Numbered from the stretch's first letter, positions 24,641-36,683 are shown. The stretch: DNA of 64,000 bases from Homarus americanus (GCF_018991925.1 NW_024737068.1:3101353-3165352), one strand, 5' to 3'. Notes: generated by a model not told the origin, from the letters alone. Made by a program: numbers and translations.

Positions 24641-25429
24641 ATGGATATTAGATAAACTACCAGGTGTTTAGTTGGAGGGTTTCAATTATGACAATATTGT
24701 CATGGGAATGTGCTTACCATTTATATTTATATAACATATGTGGGCCATGCCTTCTCCCTATCCATACTGCGAGGGTTTTCCCTATGTTAGTACACCAGCA
24801 TTCCAACCACGTGACACCTAGGTCTTGCATCATACACCGCATGTCCCAGCTCATCTTGACCACATGGGTACGGGGAAGTATTTCATCAAACTTCATGGGC
24901 TCAACCAGAAGGGAATGGTCGTGACCTATGCGGCATGCATGACCCAGTAGCACACCCGTGCTTGATTTGTCAGATAAACCATTTTTATTGCTTGTGTACC
25001 CATTGTTATAACATTTATTTTAGCTCATGTTATCCCCTCATTGTGTTCCCACAAATATTCCTATCCTTCTCCCATTATAACCTTGCCACAAACCTTGTCC
25101 ATAAGTTAATGTAAGCTTGTGAATTAAATGATGTTCATCTGCACATGTGCAGGTGGGCAGAACTTACTGAACAGCCTGGGTCAGTACACAGGAGGTCCCT
25201 CCCTTGCCTCATACCACCCTTACTTGAATGCGGATGTCCCTGCCTCTCTTCATCTGGTTCCCGTCTTGCTGGAGGGTAGATGTCTGTCTGCCTCTCTTTA
25301 TTCTGTGGCTAAAGTTTGTGAATCCTTTTCTAGGGGATGCTAGGTGGGTGTCAGTTGTGCTTATGCTTAACTCGCAATTAGGTAGGAAATGCATTTATAT
25401 TATATCGTGTACCATTTATTTGTATATAA
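24641..25429. other. Unassigned stretch
   Basis: Short open frames on both strands (for example 24714-24953 minus) show no motif I recognise. No long repeat or RNA gene seen. Confidence 0.45.
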
Positions 25430-25570
25430 GGTAGATTTACCTAGGTGTTTCTGTCGGTCCTTTTTGTCCATGATTTTATTCTTCAGCCATGAAGGAATCG
25501 AACCCTGGACCTCTGCTTGTGAACAGGAATCGTTACCACAGCGCCACAAGGACAAAAAAGCAATCCTAGG
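25430..25570 (-). repeat. tRNA-derived SINE
   Basis: On the minus strand a box A-like TGGCGCTGTGG (about 25540) is followed about 30 bp downstream by a box B, GGTTCGATTCC (about 25495). This is the spacing and sequence of an internal RNA polymerase III promoter. The sequence between folds poorly as a tRNA and an unrelated tail follows (AATAAAATCATGG), so it is a SINE and not a tRNA gene. Ends are approximate. Confidence 0.6.
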
Positions 25571-26700
25571 CTTTATTACATCTCACACAAAGCCTGTTCT
25601 ATACACCCGTACGACTACAGAAAAACAATCAATCAACCTTACTGCGCCCAGTACGATCGTCGCCAGCCCACGCAGATCCCACTCACACTACACCAAACCC
25701 AACTCTAAACTGAACGGGACTTCCAGCATTATCCATTAGGGAGCATGCTAATCAGAGTCTGTTTTTCAAAGATTCTTTAGGCATTTTTTCCACTTATTGG
25801 CTAGTTCACCAAATGGACGTAGTCACAACAGTTCTATGGGCATCTGGTTACCCTTGAGGGGATAATGAATGGTAACGAATTGGGGTAATAGTCTCCTGGC
25901 AGGCACTATATACACACAGGACCCCACAGGTCAATTTTCAAGTTCCCTTTGTAATGGTCAGCTGGTTGGCTCTCGTGGGCGCAGGCGTGAGTGGGCGTCC
26001 TTTTTATTACAGCCTCCGCCCCCGCCCCACCCCAGCCTCATCCTTCAACCCCCAGTCTCTGTTGAGGATCTCATTCTTGGAAGAGACTAGCAGCAGGCCA
26101 GGTATGCTGCCCTCGATATTTAAATATTCGTCGATAAGTTATGTGGGGGAGGGAAGGCGGGAGGGAGGGGTGTGGACAAGGGGTGGATGAACAATAGAGA
26201 GGGAAGGGTTTGGTATTAAGGAAGATTAATGGAAGGTAGGGGACTAAGGAATAGTGGTCTAAGAATGATTGAACAGAAGGGAATGGTAGGAAGTGAAAAC
26301 AACAGGGAGAGGGTAAGAGGGGTTAGGTAGGTGAAGGAAGAGAGACAGCTTTAACTGCAAATAATTAAGGAAGGAGGTGAAAGAAGTGAAAGAAATTATA
26401 GCATATGGGAATATATTCAAGAATATTTCGGTGGGAGGAGACAGATGACAACAGCAACAGATATAAGAGCAACAGATTGAGATGCACCAAGAGCGGGAGA
26501 TTTGCAGAGTTTTTTGTGTGGAGGATGGTAGTAGTCGTGCTGCTGGAAACGATAGTGTAGTGCACAGTACAAAAAAAAAATAGTATGAAATGGGTTTTTG
26601 GGTGCCCCTAATAGCAAACCTTTTTGAGGGTATATATGATCAGCAATAAACCCTTGCTGACAGAAGGTGTATATTATAACAAGGCGAAGGGAAGTCCTAT
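25571..26700. other. Unassigned stretch
   Basis: Includes a purine-rich segment (26140-26350) and an A10 run at 26571. No coding or RNA signal that I can support. Confidence 0.45.
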
Positions 26701-26706
26701 CTGGGC

Positions 26707-27011
26707 CTATGAAAATAATTCGGCACTAATCTTCCTCTCATTAGTTTTTCCCCCTCCACTGGCCAAGACAATTCTTACACGTCTTTCAGTTATACCGTGT
26801 ATGCTGTAAAAAGCTGTACCACAAACACTATAGTTGGCATCACTATGCACAACCATGCAAGTACGACATGGTGTGAGACGTGTGAGACTCCCGAACTCAC
26901 GACACTTACGTTCCCATCTTACAATGATCATTTTCAACAAAAACGGATTATGACTTCTCTTTCTAGCACGCCCAAGTCCTTCGCCAACACTTTTACTCTC
27001 TGACGAACTCA
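26707..27011 (-). CDS. Unrecognised small ORF with basic N-terminus
   Basis: From an internal Met near 27011 the frame gives about 100 residues, beginning MSSSESKSVGEGLGRARKRS. It is basic with a few Cys (CREF, PCRTCM, YSVCG), followed by a low-complexity end. A KR-x-NP stretch early in the frame is loosely reminiscent of the N-terminus of some arthropod transposon proteins, but that is a weak impression. No partner gene lies beside it. It could equally be a chance frame. Confidence 0.25.
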
Positions 27012-27042
27012 TTGTCACTTTAAATAAAAAAAAATAATGCAA

Positions 27043-28633
27043 AAAGTAGCCCTAAAACAATGAACTGGATCCCGCCTTTCTGTGGCACTAATGCCACTCA
27101 GCTTAGCGCTGATTGTCTGTGAAAAAAGAGGTCAAGATCTCATTGGCTCGTTCGGCATACTCGAAACGAAGGGTGTTTTAAATCTTCAATTATCACATAT
27201 ATCTTTCTCACCCATCTTATTTAATTTTGGGGTGCACAGTTGATTTACCTACGTTAACATGATCATTAAAATCGGATGTTGCATATAAAGTCATTAAATT
27301 GCCAACAACATACTTTCATCTCTTTGCGACATATTGTGATGATCATATCCTACTAAGATGACCAAGTATCACATGTAATGAACGGGAAATAACTTTCATA
27401 CAAAATTATAATTTTTCAGCCATTATTTGCAAAGTAAATCAAAAGAAGCAATGCGTCGTGTTGTCAAAACTTGTGGTGGGATGGAGGTGGTATATGGCAA
27501 CTTTACTGAGCAGTTATGCCATATGTTGCAAGAAAACTTATTGCATTCTAAAATAATACTATTTAAGACTTTACGTCTATAAAAATTTTTGATGGTTATT
27601 GATGTTTCGGGACACTCTCGGTGTTATATTCCAAGCATTTCGCAACGAATGAATCCAAGATCTCAAGAGAGAAAAACAAATACCAGCAGATGATAATGTC
27701 AGGCATATTGGGGGAATATATAAAGGAATTTTGGGTTTACTGATAGAAGCATGAAATTTGGCACATGCTTAGAGGAGGGCAGGGTAAACATTTTGGCCTA
27801 TAGGGCCGTCTCAGATCTGTCCTATGAGTGCTGTGACAGCCATTTTTAATCGCGATTATTATTAAATACAGTTCCCTACACATAGGCATAGGTTCGTTAA
27901 AAGTTTGCATTCAGAATATAGGTAATCAGTATTATTGCATCTTATTTATTTTGAAAGATATAAACATCTTGTATGAGCTAATGAGTCAGTTTTTTATCAT
28001 GTAAAATTAAATTGTTGTGCTTTATGAACTGCAAATATTTTCAAATGCAGCAAAAATTCAATAACATTAACCCTTGTTTTTAACACAATTCACCATAAAC
28101 TTGGAACAGCATTCACCACATACCTGTAAAAATATTGATTTTAATCAACAGAATTAAACATTAAACTGAAACAGACATCTCTCGTCATCGGGTGCGAAAG
28201 ACCGGCCACCTGGCCATTAAATGACTTGAGCTAAACCCTGTTTCAGTCTCTCGAACCTTTTCCCACCTCACTCATACGGGAAAAGGCGTAATTGGTGGGA
28301 AAAAATCATTACAGTTGTGTTATTAGATTAACTGTACATACAGCAAAAAATAAATAGATGACTAACAATTCAGCATAAATCAGCTCATAAGTAAATATTG
28401 GAACAGCTCGGCTGCAATGTGTACATTTATGGTTATAGAACATACAGAATACAATTAAATTGGATGTTGAATACGTGAAAAACTCCAATAATCAGTTCAT
28501 AATTTTGCAACCACAACGAAGTAGTTCCTGGCAGGCGTGAGAAGCATCGGGAAGAGCTGTCCACTTCACTTCCTAACCTCCATCTCTTTATGCGCTCAAC
28601 CCCATTCACCAGGGGATGGAAGCAAGGGAACAG
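27043..28633. other. Unassigned AT-rich stretch
   Basis: No frame, RNA gene or element end that I can support. A CATGAAATTTGGCACATGC block near 27750 resembles the untranslated ends of the X3 transposon in wording (AAATTTGGCATGG near 39012), but the match is too short to call. Confidence 0.4.
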
Positions 28634-28936
28634 CTACCAACATCTGCGCCAGATATAACCAACTAGGTAGGCAGCTCTCTTAGTAAGCTCCAAAAGTGCA
28701 GCCTGTGTTGGGGGAAGGCCATCCATAGAACTGCCTTTTTGAGAAAACAGTTGCTTACGGGCCTTGCTTATCCCCACTGCACTGCAAGCGCTACCATAGA
28801 GGGGAACAACAAAGCGCCTCAGTGCCCCCAGTACCGTGAGAGGACTCCTGAGCAGTAGTTGAACTTGGGTTATGGTCAATATTGTCTTTGGCTGCAGTAG
28901 TGAAGAGTCCTCTTTTAAGCGTAGGAGGGCACACAT
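28634..28936 (-). pseudogene. Fragment of an undescribed repeated metazoan protein
   Basis: The 100-codon frame contains LRRFVVPLYGSACSAVGISK, then ARKQLFSQKGSSMDGLPPTQ and AALLELTKRAAYLVGYIW. From memory, the series LF..K, then PPTQAAL, then a TKRA-aYqaG-W end recurs in many predicted invertebrate proteins of unknown function that look transposon-associated. I cannot name the family. There is no obvious start and nothing upstream extends it, so it is treated as a partial, probably dead, copy. Confidence 0.45.
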
Positions 28937-29401
28937 GCACTATTCATCAGACTCTGATGGGTGAATTTTTCATCTTGGGAAAATCAGAAATTCCTTGTGA
29001 AGTGCCTTTTCTCTTTTCTTCTCGATGAAGTTTGGTTTTATTATACTCTAGTCTACAAATATCATGTCATTTGGCATTGTGGCTTGCAGTGTGTTCTCAA
29101 TGCCCTGGCCATCATCCAGTCGGGAAAAACCTCAATGGCAAATAATCTAACTTCTTGAAGCCTAAGAGGTTTTCTGCAAGTGTCTTGCACCCTGCTCCTC
29201 CTGTGTTATGTTTTGATTGTGCTGGACAAATAAGTGCTTCACTTTACAACTTTGGGGACATTTGTCCCTCTCAGTTTATATAGCAGTTAATGTGCTAGGC
29301 TGCTAGACATTTGTTATTTATATATAGAATTTTGGACATTGCCATCCAGTTTAAGTGGCTATCTGGAAATAGAAAAAAATTGTCACACCACCTTTTGCCA
29401 T

Positions 29402-29437
29402 CTAACCTAACCTAACCTAACCTAACCTAACCTAACC
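29402..29437 (+). repeat. Interstitial telomere-like repeat, seven CCTAA units
   Basis: Seven exact CTAAC units. The complement TTAGG is the arthropod telomere repeat. Flanks show no other telomeric feature, so this is interstitial. Confidence 0.85.
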
Positions 29438-29439
29438 AA

Positions 29440-29975
29440 GTACTGAGAAGCCTAGGAAACATCTAGCAGCCTTTCCTGAAAGAAACATGTAAGGAAATAA
29501 GCAAGATTTGGAAGAACATGGCATAGAAGTAGACTCTCGTATAGACTGGCGGCCATTTTGTTTAATGGCTACCATGGTCCTCACGGAAATAATATGTAAT
29601 GGCCTTGTAGCTGAATATACCTATAGAGACATTATCTAATAGTGTGCCAATTCCCATACTTCTATCATTAATACCATAATTTGACCGCCAGTCTGCCTGA
29701 CTATTAGAACCAAGAGCAATTTAAAGGATATTATTGATAGAAATTTAATATATCATGTCCAAATAATGGTATTTTACATACTAAGGATATCTTGCAGTAA
29801 ATATGCTCTATTTCTCTTAAATAACTTTTTCATACCTTACATTTTTTACAGTGTAGTGGTGTACAATGTAAGACAAAAGTCGTGTCGTGAAACTTCATGA
29901 AACATATGCCGAAGCGCTAAACTTTTGGTGCGCTCTGCCTTGTGGTAGGGGGCTCTCATAATGTTTCACGAGTTA
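29440..29975. other. Unassigned stretch
   Basis: No gene or repeat recognised between the CCTAA run and CR1 copy F. Confidence 0.45.
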
Positions 29976-31247
29976 ACATAAGAACATAAGAAAATAAGGA
30001 GTCTGCAATAGGCCGGTTGGCCTATGTGCATGGCAGCTCCTATAGAGAGTTACTACCACACTCTATCACCCATGAATCTATCCATCCTCTTAAAACTCTC
30101 CAGCGTTTCAGCACTTACTACAAAGTTGCTAAGCTTGTTCTACTCGTCTACCACCCTATTTGTGAACCAATTCCTATCTCCCTATCTCTCTCCTAAACTT
30201 AAATCTGTTGCTACGAGTCCTATCCTGTTCGGATAATATAAGAACTTTATCTATATCTCCTTTATTGATTCCTTTCACCCACTTAAATATTTCTATCATA
30301 TCTCCCTGCACTCTTCGTCTTTCTAGGGAATGCAAGTTTAGTTTCTTTCATCTATCTTGATATGGAAGGTTTCTAAGTCCCGGGATCATTTTCGCCATTT
30401 TCCGCTGCACCGACTCCAGTGAATTGATATCCATTTTATAATAAGGGCACCAGAACTGAACAGCATAAGCGAGGTGCGGCCTGATTAGCGCAAGATATAG
30501 TTGCAATGTGACCTCCGCACTCTTATACTTACACTTCTAGATATAAAACCTAATACTCTGTTTGCCATATTTTGAACATTAATGCACTGTTTTCTAGGAC
30601 GAAGGTAGGGCTTACGAGTACCCCTAAGTCTCTTTCACAAGTCAACTTCTTTAGGTTCATGTTGTTAAGGCTGCATACATTGATAGTATTTGTTCTTCCA
30701 AAATTAAGTACGCTGCACTTGCTGGTGTTGAACATTTCATTTGCCATTTTCTGACCACTCCTGCAGTTTATTTAAATCCTTCTGTAGTGCATTTGCATCT
30801 TGCACAGCATTAATCTGCCGCCCTCTTTTGGCGTCATTTGCAAACTTGCTTATGTCACTGCTGATCCCAGTATCTAGATCGTTTATGTAGATTATGAACA
30901 GGAGTGGGCCCAGTACTGATCCCTGGGGAACCCCACTAGTTACACAGCCCCACTCAGATTTAACACCACCTACCCTGACCCTCCGTGTTCTATCAGTAAG
31001 CCATGATTTTATCCTATTTAAAACTTTCCCCTCGATACCATGAGCCTTAACTTTTCTGAGAACCCTCTCATGCGGTACTCTATCAAATGCTTTGCTAAAG
31101 TCTAAGTAAGTAGCATCGTAATTTTTGTCATTATCTACTACCTCATAGACTTTCCTAAAAAAACGTTAACAGATTTGTTAGACAAGATTTTCCATTTGTA
31201 AATCCACGTTGAGAGTCGTAGATTAATTTTTTTTTAAATGCGATTCG
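29976..31247 (-). mobile_element. CR1-like LINE copy F (subfamily II), 5' truncated
   Basis: The 3' end has two octamer units (ACATAAGA) at 29976 and the hairpin AGGCCGGTTGGCCT at 30010-30023. The match to copies A and B continues to about 31247, ending within the RT near the DSQHGF block, the typical outcome of incomplete reverse transcription. Frame pieces retain the CERDLGVLVSP block and KLIYDSQRGFTNGKSCLTNL. The FADD region near 30845 is altered (FANDAKRGR on the DNA). Inactive. Confidence 0.87.
31155..31247 (-). pseudogene. RT fragment of CR1 copy F
   Basis: KLIYDSQRGFTNGKSCLTNL followed by LTFF, the block upstream of motif A. It marks the 5' truncation point of copy F. Residues read beyond it on the right are unrelated flank. 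Confidence 0.7.
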
Positions 31248-31522
31248 AAAATAAGACTCGAACGAAGCAACTCCAACCCAGCCAATGCACAAGCGAGACA
31301 AGAGAGGTAACTTACTCTGTAATGTCATGTATGTGTGTAACATCACACTTCATCCTTAGTATTAAGATGTTTTGTGGGAGACTCAGGTGCTCCTTACAAT
31401 CAGGTGTAAAGGAAACACACTGATGTCAAGTTCATAAGTTCTATTTCTGGGACAAACACAAAAAGGAGTTAAGACAGGGGTAAACAGCGTCCTGTCTTGG
31501 AATCTCTCTGGGTATCTCTATC

Positions 31523-31550
31523 TGCGCATGCGCGTACAGCGCGCATGTGC
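31523..31550. other. Alternating purine-pyrimidine hairpin
   Basis: GCGCATGCGCG and CGCGCATGTGC flank TACAG, forming an 11-bp stem with one mismatch. Nearly all bases alternate purine and pyrimidine, which favours Z-DNA. Function unknown. Confidence 0.55.
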
Positions 31551-33299
31551 CCAAAGCATGAACTAACACTTGGTGACAAAAGGGAGTATGATTATAAAAC
31601 ATATAATGCAGAGACCTGAATCAATAATGGTAAATAGTACAGAGTTACATATTACAGCCATATTCGTCTCATATATCTACATGTTTCATAAAAATATGTA
31701 TCCTTTTAGCGTCCGAGATAGCTCTCCCGTACGTCGTTTTGAGCATAGTGCCGGAACACAATGTTTCCACCACACCCAACCTTTACCTTTATTTCCCTTC
31801 TTCCGTGGAACTACTGGATATCCAAATGCCAATGTGATTGTTTTTCACCCATATATTTACCGATACTAAATGTAAATGTGGATCAATTACTCTTTATTTC
31901 ACACACACATGCACACAGAGCATCAAGATTGTTTTGTAGGCATGACTGTTGGTTAAATAAAGCTACAAAAATATTTTATCAAATTATGTATAAACATATA
32001 TCCATTGTAAATATTATAATTGTCCATAACATTTAAAACATGTGTGAAACAATTAGAAAGCGATATGGGTGTGCGGCTACATGTCCTGCAACAAATATAT
32101 GTGCAGTGTAGTAAAGAACATATATATATGAGGTTATGTAAAACAATATTATCGAAACATATCCACCTTTGTATATCTAATATATATGTTACCGCCACAG
32201 TAGGATAAACTAGAAGAGAGAGAGAAAGAGAGACAGAGTGTTGACAACGAACTTTGCTGAGGTGTTAAATGTGAAACAGATGGCCCTCGCCTCGGGCTGA
32301 CTCGCTCCCAGTGGGGTTCAGAAGATAGTCTCTCGCCGTCCAGTGGGCTAACAAGTCAGGGAGCTAATACGTCCTACATTAGACCCGAAACAAGTAAGTT
32401 TTTATATGGTTTAACACCCCACTATACTCAAATATATAATATGTAGTTGTTAATAGTGAAGGAACTTACGAATGAATTAATTATCTCATATGTAACATGT
32501 AATTTGTGCTCTGCATGTTTTGACAAATAAAGCACAATCGAGTCCTACGTGCATGGGTCCCATTATCCCACAGTCGCTCATTGGGCAGTTAGAATATAGA
32601 CTGAATTTTATACGGTATATTTCGCACTTGTCAAGCAATACGAAGTAAACATACGGACTTAACCCTTAAACAACTGTGTCCACACTAACGGCAGGCCTTC
32701 TCTTACACACGACTTCGGGGACCTGGATGTTAATCGATCTGCGGTTTGTGTTCCTGGGTAATGGTTAGCCAGTGCTGTTGGCGTGTTTTCTGGTCTTCTC
32801 GGACTGTTCCTTGACACTGGGTCATGCAACTCGGTAACTTAGGGTGTGGTTTGTGTGTTGGCAACATCTTCTACTCCTTAAACAGATTCACGCCTAGGTG
32901 GCCCTAGGGCCGGTGATCCTCGGTTTCGAGGGGTATCCAATATTATTATTATTTTTATTATTATTATCATTATGTGATGAACAGATGTCAGTGGCGGGGG
33001 CGTGACAATTAGGTTCCAGGCTAATTTACTCCTCCTAATGCGTCACTTTGAGTACCTCTGTAGAACAGAGCTTAAGACATGTGAAGCTGAATCAACCAAA
33101 GATTACCTGGATCCAACAAGAATTGTATACAACATTCATACCTGAAGCTTCGAACTCACGGATGATCTCCTTGTTTTATGGTGTTAATGTTTAAGGTGAA
33201 CTGAGGTAAGGTAACATCTCTGAGTTAGGAAAAGACTGGTGTAGAAAATCTCATTCTTACCCTGGGCTCATTCCATTGATACATACTGTAGTGTGAGAA
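31551..33299. other. Unassigned stretch with ATT microsatellite
   Basis: An imperfect (ATT)n run lies at about 32939-32976. Otherwise I see only short frames without motifs (for example 31570-31869 plus). Confidence 0.45.
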
Positions 33300-33563
33300 A
33301 GAAATCAAAGGCTCGAGAGATAGGGGAGGGCGTGAGAGGGAGGGAAAGGGAGAGGAACTGAGAGGAAGCAAGAGAGGAAGGGAAGAGGAGAGGGACTGGG
33401 AGGAAGATGAGAGATAGAAAAAAGAGAGAAAAGGGAAATTAGAGTAAAATTAGAGAGAGAGAGAGGGAGATAAAGTCATATTCTATTTCCGTTCCCTTCC
33501 CTTTTCACTTGTTTCTTTTTTTTAATTCTACCTTTTTCTCACCAACATTTCTCTACCTCCCTC

Positions 33564-33612
<49 letters not shown>

Positions 33613-33720
33613 TGCCACCCATTTCTTTTCCCCTCCTTCTCTATTCTCTATTAGTATTGCTTTTATTTCTCTTTGCCCTCCTCTCTTTCCCCCTTTCTTT
33701 TTTTTTTAATTTTCATTCCC
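33300..33720. repeat. Purine-rich block followed by pyrimidine-rich block
   Basis: 33310-33475 is almost pure A/G (GAGAGGGAGGGAAAGGGAGA style). 33480-33720 is mostly C/T, including an uninterrupted (CT)n at about 33567-33608. The facing arms could form hairpin or triplex structures. The open frames read here are low-complexity. Confidence 0.75.
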
Positions 33721-34314
33721 TCTTAGAATCCTTGTTGGAAAAAAGCTATGGAGTTAACATCACCTATGCTCGTACTTTTTATCTTCACTTCTTTCGATCT
33801 GCAGTTGATTATCAAGCTGTCCATCTTGTAATTATTGTCTTTAAACAACTAAACAGCCTGGAGGTAGTACAAAATGAAGCCATTCGCATCCTTCTAGGAT
33901 GCCCCAAATCTACCAGAATTATATAAATGAGGAAAAATCTCAGCCTACCCTCTATATCTGAGAGGATAGCTTTACTTAATACCATGTTTTGTATCAAATT
34001 TTTGAAGAACATTGGTCCCCAAACTAAAGCTCAAACTGAGCTAATGTTCTCCCGTATATAAGCAATCCTGACTATTTCACCAACCTTTCACAAAAGAGTC
34101 TATGGGGCATGGCTTCGTAAAAGTTGCAAATCTCCTTGAAACTGAATGTCACACTCACCCCAGACGAAGCCTTTAAATCCATTCTTCCTTGGCTGGATAT
34201 AATATCAATTGCTATTAATTACTCTCCTGTTAGTAGTAAGCAAATTTTAAACACCAGTGTGGTGAGATGTGTTACCCTAGAAACTATTAACAGTTGCATA
34301 GAGAGTATTCAATC

Positions 34315-34790
34315 AACTGAATGTTATGTTTTTACAGATGGTTCTATGTAGACAAACACCGATAGAACAGGTTGTGCATGTGTAATTTATAAAGAAATTA
34401 AATGATAGTTTGAAACATGCAAAGACTGAACAACTGGGCCAGCACAACACAAACTGAACTAATGGGAATCTATAGCTACAGACTGCCTTAAAGAAAATAG
34501 AGGTGGGGTGATATTCTGTGAGTCCCAAAGTGCTTTAAAATCAACGAACAGACCGCCAGACTCTATGCTTAAAGTTACCTCTGACATTAAAATAAATGTG
34601 ATAACTGCTAAGGAGAACATCTTTCGTATTGAATTTGTGTGAATTCCGTCCCATGTTGGAATCAGGAATCATGACTGTACTGATAGACTGGCCAATGAGG
34701 CATGTAAGAAAGAAAATGTAGACCGGGACCTTAGCTTGTCCAATGCTGTACTTAAAAACATACAAATCAAAATCATGAACTCTGATCTAG
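34315..34790 (+). pseudogene. RNase H domain of LINE copy 1
   Basis: Visible blocks: CYVFTDGS (first catalytic Asp), then TNTDRTGCACVIYK, GGVIFCESQSALKS (the usual Asp is now Glu: FCESQSA where copy 2 has FCDSQSA), and IPSHVGIRNHDCTDRLANEA, the last with the D of the DRLANEA block. RNase H degrades template RNA in the hybrid. Several stops interrupt it. Confidence 0.8.
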
Positions 34791-34839
34791 AAGAACTGAG
34801 AAATGCAGAGACCTGGTAGTTGTAGCATTAGTAAATATG

Positions 34840-35163
34840 AAAAATTTTGTGACAAGGAGGTATCGGTATGGCCAGAAAAAGGACAGAACCCGATAATGTG
34901 ATGTAGTCGTGTCCAGAATTAAGCTAGGATACAGACACATCTGGGAAGTTAGTGGCGCTGTACCCATACTGGAACACTTAGCATGTAAACTTTGTGATAA
35001 GCCTTTAAGGCATACACTTAAATATTATATTATTGAATGTGACACTGCCAAAGATTTCAGGCCACCTGGCTTACTGTATCATGAACTATATAATTACTAC
35101 ATTGAATCAGCAGTGCTTGAGTATATTCTTGTGGTCTATCCTAAATTTGCTAGCCTCAAATAG
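34840..35163 (+). pseudogene. C-terminal Cys/His tail of LINE copy 1
   Basis: RIKLGYRHIWEVSGAVP, then LEHLACKLCDKPLRHTLKYY and IIECDTAKDFRPPG. The CxxC-x(5)-H-x(6)-C-type spacing forms a zinc-knuckle-like tail seen after RNase H in such LINEs. The stop at 35161 is probably the natural end. Confidence 0.72.
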
Positions 35164-35416
35164 AATATGACTTTTACTGTATATGAACCTCTGTCCTGCG
35201 TGGCAGTGAACAGTGATAGCACCCTCATAAATATGACCCATACTAGAAATGAATATGAGCTGTACTGTTATTCCCTTTGTGTTAGAACCTCTGTCCTGCC
35301 TAGCAGTGAGACGTGATAGTACCCTCATAGTCAAGAACCTGACTGAATTACTCAGAATAGGCAAGCTGAACTCCAAGCTTTGCCAATAAATTTCTTAACC
35401 ATTGATAAAAAGCTTT

Positions 35417-35942
35417 CTCCCTCCCTTCCTTTCATTTTCCCTCCCTCCCCCCTTCCCTCTTTTTCTCTCTCTCACTTCCTCTTTCTCTCCTTCACTCACA
35501 CCTTCACTATATATCTCCCTACACAGTTATATTTCTTCTCTCCTGCTTCCTCCCTCCTACCCTCCTTTTCCCTCCCCTTTCTCTCCCTCACCTACCTTCC
35601 CTCCCTCTGTACCTCCCTCCCACCTTCCTTTCCCCCATCTCTCTCCTTTCCTCACACCTTCCCTCCTCTCTACCTCCCCCTCCCTCCCACCTTCCTTTCC
35701 CCCATCTCTCTCCTTTCCTCACACCTTCCCTCCCTCTCTACCTCCCCCTCCCTCCCCTCCCTCCCTCCCTCTCTCTCCATCCTTCCTCAACTCCATTTCC
35801 TCCCTCCCTCCCTCCCTCCCTCCCTCTCTTACCTCCCCCTCGCTCTCCCTCCCACCCTCCTTTTTCTCCCTTTTCCCACCCCTCCTCCCCTCTCTCCCTC
35901 CCATCCTCCCCTCCCTCTATCCCTCTCTTCCTCCTCCCCCCG
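35417..35942 (+). repeat. Roughly 525-bp polypyrimidine tract
   Basis: Almost exclusively C and T, with scattered A. Rich in CCCT/TCCC tetramers and containing a near-duplicate block (CCCCCATCTCTCTCCTTTCC at about 35632 and 35699). It yields long but meaningless proline/serine/leucine frames on the plus strand. It directly follows the 3' end of LINE copy 1. Confidence 0.9.
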
Positions 35943-36077
35943 ACTGAGGATACATTACATATCATTATCTCGCTTTTATCTATCCATTCGTCAATCAGGT
36001 AGATGGATGAAGAGAAGGGTGCCATCTATTCATAACCCTCCTGTATCGCCTTCGTCAGGTATTGAACGCCCCTCCTG

Positions 36078-36240
36078 CCTGCTGCCTATCATGTCGGTCC
36101 TCATGCGTTATTCAATCATGTTGGTGACTCATGTCTATATCACGTTGACTCATGTCTTTATTATGTTGGTGTGTCCTTATCATGTTGGTGGCTCTTAATT
36201 ATGTTGTTGACTCATGTCTTTATCATGTCGGTGACTAATA
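36078..36240 (+). repeat. Degenerate minisatellite, block 1
   Basis: Six or so units of the type CATGTTGGTGACTCATGTCT, spaced 24-30 bp. The same unit reappears at 43528-43690 and 44845-44940, so this is one array interrupted by retroelements. Confidence 0.7.
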
Positions 36241-36254
36241 CTTACAATCAAGTG

Positions 36255-36683
36255 AATGTTATGCTGTTTACTGATGGTTCTGAGCAGACAAACACAGGTA
36301 GAATAGGTTGTGCCATTGTAATATATTAAGAAAAAGAGATTATAGTGTCAAACAAGTAAAGGCTGAACAACTGGGCAAGCACAACACAAACTGAACTAAC
36401 TGGAATCTACTTAGCTACAGAATACCTTAAAGAAAATGGAGGTGGGGTGATATTCTGTGACTCTCAAAGTGCTTTGAAATCAATGAACAACCCGTCAGGT
36501 TCTATGTCTAAAGTTGTATGTGATATTAAAAGAAATGTGATAACTGCCAATGAGAACAACTCTCGTCTCGAATTGTTGTGGATTCCGTCCCACGTTGGAA
36601 TTAGGCATGTAAGAAAGAAAATGTTGACCGTGACCTTGGCCTGTCCAATGCTGTACTTAGTAACATTCAAGTCAGATTCATGA
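36255..36683 (+). pseudogene. RNase H domain of LINE copy 2
   Basis: Blocks: LFTDGSEQTNTGRIGCAI (first Asp), GGVIFCDSQSALKSMNNPSG (second acidic residue kept as Asp), and LLWIPSHVGIR, after which the HDCTDRLANEA segment is deleted and reading passes to HVRKKMLTV in another frame. Inactive through deletion and frameshifts. Confidence 0.8.

Larger units (their letters stand above)
33730..35400 (+). mobile_element. RNase H-bearing LINE copy 1, 3' part
   Basis: The plus-strand remnants give the RT tail (RSAVDYQAVHLV, then SLEVVQNEAIRILLGCPKST, 33795-33915), a spacer, an RNase H domain (34320-34720), and a C-terminal Cys/His block RIKLGYRHIWEVSG, then LACKLCDKPLRHTLKYYIIE (34910-35040). This order (RT, RNase H, CCHC-like tail) occurs in several LINE clades such as the I group. 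The exact clade is not resolved. It ends in a 3' UTR with the block CCTCTGTCCTGC repeated, up to about 35400. Frames are broken. Confidence 0.78.

Noticed and set aside
25480..25555. tRNA gene on the minus strand
   Set aside because: Box A and B are present but the cloverleaf (acceptor and anticodon stems) cannot be formed, so it fits a tRNA-derived SINE.
35380..36198. 272-codon Pro/Ser/Leu-rich frame
   Set aside because: Product of a polypyrimidine tract. The other frame on the same strand is equally open and shows the same composition.
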